Assembly (NCBI RefSeq): GCF_029625295.1
Contig: NZ_CP121112.1
Span: forward strand, 3,968,001 to 4,032,000
Direction of reading: 5' to 3'
Length of the DNA stretch: 64,000 nucleotides
From: Flavobacterium gyeonganense
GTDB taxonomy: Bacteria; Bacteroidota; Bacteroidia; Flavobacteriales; Flavobacteriaceae
The position numbers and the translations under genes are program-made. The notes beneath the pieces were generated by a model. That model was given only the letters and a program-made list of their open reading frames with translations, was not told the origin of the DNA and made no database searches. Of this stretch, positions 54,044 through 64,000 are shown piece by piece (positions within the stretch are counted from its first letter, which is position 1; each line of letters opens with the position of its first letter).

Positions 54044-54124
54044 GTAGCTATTCCCGCTATGCGCTTCAATCTTTTTCTTTTTAAAGAAAAAAGCAAAAGG
54101 ATTTTCACTTCTATCGGGGCTAGG
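54044..54124. repeat. Dispersed hairpin repeat, copy B
   Basis: The ends TTCCCGCTATGCGCT and CTATCGGGGCTA match copy A (52262). The centre differs in sequence (CTTTTTCTTTTT, loop, AAAAAAGCAAAAGG) but again folds as a hairpin, so base pairing may be conserved. Confidence 0.65.
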
Positions 54125-54412
54125 ATATGGCTTTTCAGAAGAAAGAGAAGTTAAAACCAGGGGTCTTAGTAGTTTTTGGGATTAAAAGCGACATAAAAAG
54201 AAACTTTGAAACTTGAAATTTCTTCAGAAAAGGGATGAAAAAGCTGTAAACTCTGTAAAATGGTTAAACCCAAAGCTGCTAAAAATACGAAAAGCGAGTT
54301 AGTAAAAGGAAAAAACTTACATTTTGTAAAAAAAGTTTAAATTGTAACCAAGCTGTTATGAGTTAGTTAAGAAAAAGTTTTAAAAAAGATGGAAAAAATA
54401 TAAAGAAAAGGG

Positions 54413-54442
54413 TTGTAAATGTAAATAAAGGTGGTACTTTTG
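54413..54442 (+). promoter_or_regulatory. rRNA promoter P1
   Basis: TTG at 54413-54415, a 19-base spacer, then TACTTTTG at 54435-54442, followed by CACCCGC at the likely start point. It is the first of three promoters of the same form. Confidence 0.8.
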
Positions 54443-54533
54443 CACCCGCAACAACGAAGTCGTTCACTGAAATACTGACAGGTAATAAGAATTAAAAGAG
54501 AAGAAATTTTCAAAAAAAAAGATTCAAAAAAGC

Positions 54534-54564
54534 TTGTGAGATTTGAAAATGCTTTTTACATTTG
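54534..54564 (+). promoter_or_regulatory. rRNA promoter P2
   Basis: TTG at 54534-54536, a 20-base spacer, then TACATTTG at 54557-54564, followed by CACCCCGC. Confidence 0.8.
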
Positions 54565-54657
54565 CACCCCGCAAAACAGGGAAAGTTCATTGAGAGATTG
54601 GGAGAAAAAAATAGAAAACGGAGACGAAAAAAAGTTTCAATTTTTTTTAAATTTTTC

Positions 54658-54688
54658 TTGCAGGAAACAAAAAGAAGTTTTAGTTTTG
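54658..54688 (+). promoter_or_regulatory. rRNA promoter P3
   Basis: TTG at 54658-54660, a 20-base spacer, then TAGTTTTG at 54681-54688, followed by CACCCGC. Confidence 0.8.
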
Positions 54689-54852
54689 CACCCGCTTTGA
54701 GAGACAAGCGGAAAGACAAAGAAATTACGTTCGTAGACATATTGAATTGACAGCCGTTTTAACAGAGATGTTAGAACAAAAAAATAAGAGTAATGGAATC
54801 GAGAGATTCGAAAAAGAACCGATAGATATTCGTCGCAATATAATATTTACAA

Positions 54853-56371
<1,519 letters not shown>

Positions 56372-56499
56372 CTAGAGCCTCATATGTTAGTGGAGACACA
56401 CGTTGGGGATAAAAGATGATTATTTTGAAAGTTCTGAATCGTAAGGTTCAATTACTCTTGCTGTTAATTTAAAAAATAATGAAAATTAAGTAAAAACAG

Positions 56500-56573
56500 A
56501 GTCTCGTAGCTCAGCTGGTTAGAGTACTACACTGATAATGTAGGGGTCGGCAGTTCGAGTCTGCCCGGGACTA
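56500..56573 (+). tRNA. tRNA-Ile (GAT)
   Basis: A 74-base cloverleaf. The acceptor AGTCTCG pairs with CGGGACT, the anticodon arm CTACA-CTGATAA-TGTAG carries GAT at 56534-56536, and the T arm is GGCAG-TTCGAGT-CTGCC. CCA is not encoded. It lies in the 16S-23S spacer. Confidence 0.95.
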
Positions 56574-56662
56574 CTATTTTAACTTAAAAAAGGAAATTTT
56601 AGAGGTTGAGTAACCGTTTTAAGTACTGTTAACTAAAAACTGTTAACTGACAACTAAAAAAT

Positions 56663-56736
56663 GGGGGATTAGCTCAGCTGGCTAGAGCGCCTGCCTTGCA
56701 CGCAGGAGGTCAACGGTTCGACTCCGTTATTCTCCA
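56663..56736 (+). tRNA. tRNA-Ala (TGC)
   Basis: A 74-base cloverleaf. The acceptor GGGGGAT pairs with ATTCTCC with two G-T pairs, the anticodon arm CCTGC-CTTGCAC-GCAGG carries TGC at 56697-56699, and the T arm is AACGG-TTCGACT-CCGTT. It lies in the 16S-23S spacer. Confidence 0.95.
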
Positions 56737-56897
56737 CGAAATAATTGACAATTATCAATTGATAATTATTAATTGTTAAAGTTCATTGACATATTGAGAT
56801 AAGAAAAATTTAAAAAGTAGAAAGCGTTTTTTGTTTTCTGTAGTAATACAAAAAAACAAAAGACAAAAAAAACGGTCATTCTTAAGTGAATGATTGG

Positions 56898-59782
<2,885 letters not shown>

Positions 59783-59788
59783 CCTTTT

Positions 59789-59808
59789 CCCGAGCCGCAA
59801 GGCTCGGG
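59789..59808 (+). other. Strong GC hairpin after 23S
   Basis: CCCGAGCC pairs perfectly with GGCTCGGG around a GCAA tetraloop, in a very AT-rich neighbourhood. It may pause polymerase or guide processing of the 23S 3' end. Confidence 0.75.
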
Positions 59809-59930
59809 GAGAAACTTTCTAATACAAAAATACTTTTCTTTATCTCAGTATGTTAAGATATTGTTTTTAATTATCAGTTGTTAATTATCAATTGTCAATT
59901 AAAAAAGTTGCCAAAGCAACAAACGACCTT

Positions 59931-60038
<108 letters not shown>

Positions 60039-60044
60039 CTTTTG

Positions 60045-60079
60045 AAAACCCTATTCTGAATAAGAATAGGGTTTTTTGT
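60045..60079 (+). terminator. Terminator of the rRNA operon
   Basis: AAAACCCTATTC pairs with GAATAGGGTTTT around a seven-base loop and is followed by T residues. Confidence 0.88.
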
Positions 60080-60167
60080 TTTATAAAAGTTTCTGATTTT
60101 AAGTTGGAAAGAGGTAATTAAAATGAATTGAATGTTTATTTTTGTTATAAAATTTAAATTTATATTA

Positions 60168-61820
60168 ATGAAAAGTTATATAATTACTTTTACCTTCCTA
60201 TTTATAGTTTTTACTTCAAACTCACAAGGACTTCTAAATAAGTCACAAAAGGTATTTACACATCAGGATACTTTAAGGGGAAGTATAACAAAAGAAAGAG
60301 CATGGTGGGATTTAAAATATTATCATTTGGATATAAAGGTAGATCCGGTTGATAAAACTATTTCAGGTTCAAATACAATTCGGTATACAGTTTTAAACGA
60401 GTCTATGAAAATGCAGATTGATTTACAGGAACCAATGGAAATATATAAAGTGACACAGGACGGAAAAGAATTGAAATTTGAAAGAGATGGAAATGCTTTT
60501 TTTGTTCAGTTGGTTGCAGATCAGAAAGTAGGAGAAATTAAAGAGATTATTGTTTCGTTTGGAGGAAAACCTAAAGAAGCGGTTAATCCGCCATGGGATG
60601 GAGGAATTACCTGGAAAAAAGACAAAAATGGGAAAGACTTTATAGCTTCATCATGTCAGGGATTAGGGGCCAGTATTTGGTGGCCATGTAAAGATCATAT
60701 GTATGATGAAGTAGAAGACATGTTAATTAGTGTAAATGTTCCGGGAGATTTGACTGATGTTTCAAATGGAAGATTAAAAAGTATCAAAAAACAAAAAGAT
60801 GGTACAAAGACATTTAACTGGTACGTTTCTAATCCTATTAATAATTATGGTGTAAATATAAATATTGGTGATTATGTAAACTTTTCTGAGAAATATAAAG
60901 GTGAAAAAGGTGATTTAGACTGTAATTATTATGTTTTGAGTTACAATTTAGCCTCAGCTAAAAAACAATTTAAAGATGTTCCAAAAATGATGAAAGCTTT
61001 TGAAAACTGGTTTGGACCATATCCTTTTTATGAAGATAGTTATAAATTGGTTGAAGCTCCTTATCTGGGAATGGAGCATCAAAGTAGTGTTACTTATGGG
61101 AATCAGTACAAAAATGGATATTTAGGACGTGATTTGAGCGGAACTGGCTGGGGACTAAAATTCGATTTTATTATTATTCATGAATCAGGGCATGAATGGT
61201 TTGCAAATAATATTACCTACAAAGATATTGCAGATATGTGGATTCATGAGAGTTTTACTAATTACTCGGAGAGCCTTTTTCTGGAATATTATTATGGAAA
61301 AGAAGCAGGAGCAGAATATGTTATAGGATGTAGAAAAAATATTGAAAATGACATTCCAATTATAGGACACTATAATGTAAATAATGAAGGATCTGGTGAT
61401 ATGTATCCAAAAGGAGCAAATATGCTGCACATGATTCGTCAGGTAATTAATGATGATGTGAAATGGAAATCTATTTTAAGAGGTCTGAACAGTACGTTTT
61501 ATCATCAGACAGTTACATCTAAACAGATTGAAGATTATATTAATAATCAGTCTGGAATTAATTTAAACAGGGTATTTGCTCAATATTTAACGACGACTAA
61601 AATTCCAGTTTTAGAGTATATTTTTAAAGACGGATCTTTTGGCTACCATTGGTCTAATTGTGTGGCTAAATTTGATATGCCGGTAAAAGTAAAACTAAAT
61701 GGAATTGATACTTGGTTAAAACCAACAACAGAATGGAAATCTGAGAAAACTACGGGCAATCAGAAAACAATTGAAGTAAGTAAAGATTTTTATGTGACTA
61801 CATCTAATATTACAGAATAA
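60168..61820 (+). CDS. M1 family metallopeptidase, short form
   Basis: This 550-residue secreted zinc peptidase has the start taken at MKSYIITFTFLFIVFTSNSQ, a good signal peptide. The N-terminal strand domain (WWDLKYYHLDIKVDPVDKTI) is followed by the site HESGHEWFAN (His338, His342) and Glu361 in WIHESFTNY, at the family spacing. The exopeptidase motif is LGMEHQS rather than GAMEN. It lacks the HEAT-like C-terminal domain of the copy at 30964. It probably trims peptides outside the cytoplasm. Confidence 0.9.
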   Translation: MKSYIITFTFLFIVFTSNSQGLLNKSQKVFTHQDTLRGSITKERAWWDLKYYHLDIKVDPVDKTISGSNTIRYTVLNESMKMQIDLQEPMEIYKVTQDGKELKFERDGNAFFVQLVADQKVGEIKEIIVSFGGKPKEAVNPPWDGGITWKKDKNGKDFIASSCQGLGASIWWPCKDHMYDEVEDMLISVNVPGDLTDVSNGRLKSIKKQKDGTKTFNWYVSNPINNYGVNINIGDYVNFSEKYKGEKGDLDCNYYVLSYNLASAKKQFKDVPKMMKAFENWFGPYPFYEDSYKLVEAPYLGMEHQSSVTYGNQYKNGYLGRDLSGTGWGLKFDFIIIHESGHEWFANNITYKDIADMWIHESFTNYSESLFLEYYYGKEAGAEYVIGCRKNIENDIPIIGHYNVNNEGSGDMYPKGANMLHMIRQVINDDVKWKSILRGLNSTFYHQTVTSKQIEDYINNQSGINLNRVFAQYLTTTKIPVLEYIFKDGSFGYHWSNCVAKFDMPVKVKLNGIDTWLKPTTEWKSEKTTGNQKTIEVSKDFYVTTSNITE

Positions 61821-61860
61821 AAACAAAACCCGATAAATTAAGTTATCGGGTTTTGTTTTA
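61821..61860. terminator. Bidirectional terminator between the M1 gene and tpiA
   Basis: AAAACAAAACCCGATA pairs with TATCGGGTTTTGTTTT around a loop of about seven bases. It shares the CCCGATA core with the terminator at 8753. Confidence 0.88.
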
Positions 61861-61871
61861 TATATATCTAA

Positions 61872-62624
61872 TTAAATAGCTGTTACAATTGCAAGAAAGT
61901 CATCAGCTTTTAGAGCCGCACCCCCAATTAAACCGCCGTCTACATCAGGTTTAGAGAATATTTCTTTTGCATTTTCCGGTTTAACTGAACCACCATATAA
62001 TATAGAAACTTCATCAGCAATATCATTTCCAAAAGCTTTACGAATTGTTTCTCTGATAAATTCATGCATTTCCTGTGCCTGCTCAGGAGAAGCTGTTTCC
62101 CCTGTACCAATAGCCCAAACTGGCTCATAAGCCAAAACTACATTTGACCATGATTCTTTTGAAATGTGAAATAATCCATCACGTAATTGATTTTCAACAA
62201 TGTTGAAATGATTGTCTGATTGACGGTCTTTTAATTCTTCTCCAAAACAAAAAATAACAGTCATTTCGTGTTTTAAAGCTGTGTCAACTTTATTAGCAAT
62301 TAAGGCATCAGTTTCATTAAAAATAGCTCTGCGTTCTGAGTGACCTAAAATTACGGTATCAACTCCAACACTTTTTAACATATCAGCAGAAATTTCTCCG
62401 GTAAAAGCCCCGCCTTCAGCCTGGTGAACATTTTGAGCGGAAACTCCAATAGGAGTATTTTTTAATTTTGCAGCAGCTGCAGCCAAGTTGATAAATGTTG
62501 GTGCAACGATAACCTGTGCGTTTGTTTTTGCAGGAATTTTTGAAATTAACTCGCTTAGTAATTCTTCTGTTTGACTAGCATTTTTATGCATTTTCCAGTT
62601 TCCTGCAACAATTTGTTTTCTCAT
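61872..62624 (-). CDS. tpiA: Triosephosphate isomerase
   Basis: This 250-residue glycolytic enzyme interconverts dihydroxyacetone phosphate and glyceraldehyde 3-phosphate. The catalytic residues are visible: Asn and Lys in VAGNWKMHKN, His in ILGHSERRAIF and Glu in AYEPVWAIGTG. The phosphate-binding loops SILYGGSVKPENA and GLIGGAAL close the barrel. The gene is complete. The TlpA-like gene lies upstream on the same strand, 58 bases away. Confidence 0.96.
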   Translation of the reverse strand: MRKQIVAGNWKMHKNASQTEELLSELISKIPAKTNAQVIVAPTFINLAAAAAKLKNTPIGVSAQNVHQAEGGAFTGEISADMLKSVGVDTVILGHSERRAIFNETDALIANKVDTALKHEMTVIFCFGEELKDRQSDNHFNIVENQLRDGLFHISKESWSNVVLAYEPVWAIGTGETASPEQAQEMHEFIRETIRKAFGNDIADEVSILYGGSVKPENAKEIFSKPDVDGGLIGGAALKADDFLAIVTAI

Positions 62625-62682
62625 TTTGGATAGGTATTAATTTTTTGTTTTTTATGAATTTTAAAGGTTGTTTAAATTGAAA

Positions 62683-63177
62683 TTATTTAAGACTTTTTAG
62701 TGTCTCATTGATTTTATCAAAGTCGGTTTCTATGGCACGATATAGTACAATTTTTCCGGTTTTGTCAAGAATAATATATCTGGGAATCCAGTCTAAATCA
62801 ATTGATTTCCCAAAAACACCTTTCATTCCGTCATTCATCATGTAATGATCACCTTTCAATTCGTGTTTTTCAATTCCGATTTTCCATTTATCAGCGGTTT
62901 TATCAGCTGAAATGAATAAATAAGAGACATCAGGATTATTTGCTTGAAGTTCTTTTATTTTTGGCATTGCTTTTACACAGTCACCACACCATGAAGCCCA
63001 TACTTCAATTACCAAAGTTTTTCCTTTGTATTTATTTAATATGTCTTTAAATGCAACCTGACTTTCATTCGTTGATAATAATTTTTCAGATAATGCTACT
63101 TCCGAAAAATTGTTCTTTTGAGCATTTGTACAAGAAAATGTAGCAAAAGCAATAAGTAATATAACTAATTGTTTCAT
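62683..63177 (-). CDS. TlpA-like thioredoxin-fold lipoprotein
   Basis: This 164-residue exported protein has a lipobox (LLIAFATFSC) and a thioredoxin fold with the redox motif WASWCGDCVKAMPK. The ends (YLFISADKTADKWKIGIEKH and WIPRYIILDKTGKIVLYRA) match the TlpA/ResA group. It should act in the periplasm as a reductant or in envelope stress. It is in the same direction as tpiA. Confidence 0.9.
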   Translation of the reverse strand: MKQLVILLIAFATFSCTNAQKNNFSEVALSEKLLSTNESQVAFKDILNKYKGKTLVIEVWASWCGDCVKAMPKIKELQANNPDVSYLFISADKTADKWKIGIEKHELKGDHYMMNDGMKGVFGKSIDLDWIPRYIILDKTGKIVLYRAIETDFDKINETLKSLK

Positions 63178-63559
63178 TTTTATATGTTTTGAACAAAGTT
63201 AAACAAACAAATTGAAACAGAAATACAGAATATAAAAATTCAGGAAACAGTCAATTTTAGATTCAAAAAGAGAAAAATCGTTTATAATAGAAAAATTGAA
63301 ATCGTAATAGTTATGTCCTTAAATTTAATTTTTTGATGATTCCTTAAAATAGAGATTGATGAAAAGTATTTATTTGTTTTTTTATTTGAATAATTTGCTT
63401 AATAAAACGACATAAATGCCTTAAAAAGCTTTTGATTTTTTTAAAATGTTAATTTTTAGAATATTGATACACATTCAAAACTATAAAAATGGCAACTTAT
63501 GCTAATATCTCAAATGTCTTCAAAATTGACTATATTTGCATGTAATTTAAACTTAGAGT
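63178..63559. other. Intergenic region with a possible promoter
   Basis: This 382-base AT-rich gap between divergent genes holds no gene I can support. TATATTTG at 63531-63538 fits the Bacteroidota -7 element for the deaminase-like gene, 21 bases before its start codon. TAACTTTG on the minus strand (63201-63194) may serve the TlpA-like gene. Confidence 0.45.
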
Positions 63560-64000
63560 ATGACAAGGATAATTACACTTTTCTGTTTTTTGATAACACA
63601 ATTTAATTTCTCTCAATCGGTTGGAAATTATTTAGAAAAAATCAGAAATAATGAGGCTCTCTTAACAGCTTTCTTTCAGCAAATGCCAAAAGGAGGCGAT
63701 TTACACCACCATTTTTCAGGATCTGTTTATGCAGAACCTCTTTTAGAAAGAGTTATTGCAGAAGATTTTTATCTAAATTTAGAAACGATGGAAGTTTCCA
63801 AAATAAAACCTGTAAAAGGAGATTGGGAGACTTTTTCGTCGTTAAAAAACACAGGAAAACTGGCTTTTTATAAACAGCAGATAATGCAAACCTGGTCAGC
63901 TAAAGACTTTAATGGTGTGACTGTTCCTTCTGATGATTTGTTTTTTGATTCTTTTCAAAAGTTTTCTCCTGCAATCGAAGGTCATTTTGCAGAAGGCTTG
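63560..64000 (+). CDS. Adenosine deaminase-like exported protein, 3' end outside window
   Basis: The first 147 codons are present. A signal peptide (ITLFCFLITQFNFSQ) is followed by FQQMPKGGDLHHHFSGSVYA, the metal-binding H-x-H motif of the adenosine deaminase family near the N-terminus. The remainder (FDSFQKFSPAIEGHF) fits the secreted ADGF/CECR1-like group. The substrate pocket and later His/Asp ligands lie beyond the right edge. It would act outside the cytoplasm on adenosine. Confidence 0.8.
   Translation, partial: MTRIITLFCFLITQFNFSQSVGNYLEKIRNNEALLTAFFQQMPKGGDLHHHFSGSVYAEPLLERVIAEDFYLNLETMEVSKIKPVKGDWETFSSLKNTGKLAFYKQQIMQTWSAKDFNGVTVPSDDLFFDSFQKFSPAIEGHFAEGL

Larger units (their letters stand above)
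54125..54852 (+). other. rRNA operon leader region, no protein gene
   Basis: This stretch before 16S holds the three promoters and AT-rich leader. The part before P1 (54125-54412) has no signal I can name. After P3 a segment with TTAACAG and TAAGAGTAAT (about 54757-54795) is complementary to the 16S 3' flank (ATTACTCTTGCTGTTAA near 56450), forming a processing stem. Confidence 0.6.

Noticed and set aside
56500..56736. tRNA genes as phage or island attachment sites
   Set aside because: Both are intact inside the rRNA spacer, and no integrase or duplicated tRNA end is nearby.

Overview
The window comes from an AT-rich member of the Bacteroidota, most likely a Flavobacterium or close relative. 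Support: the rRNA genes have a flavobacterial look; promoters have the Bacteroidota form (TTG, about 20 bases, then TAnnTTTG) rather than -35/-10 boxes; ribosome binding sites are rarely purine-rich; and several families are typical of the phylum (CAL67264 membrane protein, DUF7935-like protein, LytS/LytTR pairs, MutS2 without Smr, an HsdR-N protein beside holA).

Layout. 1-7.3 kb: a tripartite RND efflux operon (outer-membrane channel, pump, lipoprotein adaptor running off the left edge), divergent from a LytS/LytTR two-component pair that probably controls it. 7.3-23.3 kb: mostly small stress-type genes: DUF4386 and PepSY-like proteins, two SDR oxidoreductases, an AraC regulator, a 2H phosphoesterase, DUF1328, two very acidic disordered proteins, a YciE/YciF ferritin-like protein, an Nei-type glycosylase coupled to a DUF72 protein, a flavin/PNPOx-fold stress protein, and a single-domain response regulator facing a large multi-PAS kinase. 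23.5-30.1 kb: a compact signalling operon of receiver-kinase, CHASE3 hybrid kinase with three receivers, single receiver, CheR and a stand-alone CheB catalytic domain. No chemoreceptor, CheA or CheW is present; this is the best candidate for an unusual system. 30.1-54 kb: housekeeping and mixed genes: Dph6-like ATPase, M1 peptidase, patatin, TSUP transporter, PL9 pectate lyase, UvrD-type helicase, Sua5/YrdC, OmpA lipoprotein, glycosyltransferase, PDDEXK protein, holA, ettA, DCC protein, mutS2, ung, a PurM-type protein, GNAT. 54-60.1 kb: an rRNA operon (16S, tRNA-Ile, tRNA-Ala, 23S, 5S) behind three tandem promoters. 60.1-64 kb: a second M1 peptidase, tpiA, a TlpA-like lipoprotein and the start of an adenosine deaminase-like gene.

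A recurring oddity is that five reading frames are broken, or a probable fusion split, at six sites. Five of these are runs of exactly seven A or T where eight would restore the frame; the sixth is a CCC that should be CCCC. Homopolymer under-calling in the assembly is the simplest explanation, although intact eight-base runs occur in two other genes. Slippage is the biological alternative.

No CRISPR array, insertion sequence or prophage was seen. Several intergenic gaps carry long imperfect palindromes, and one repeat occurs twice with conserved ends and a different hairpin centre in each copy.
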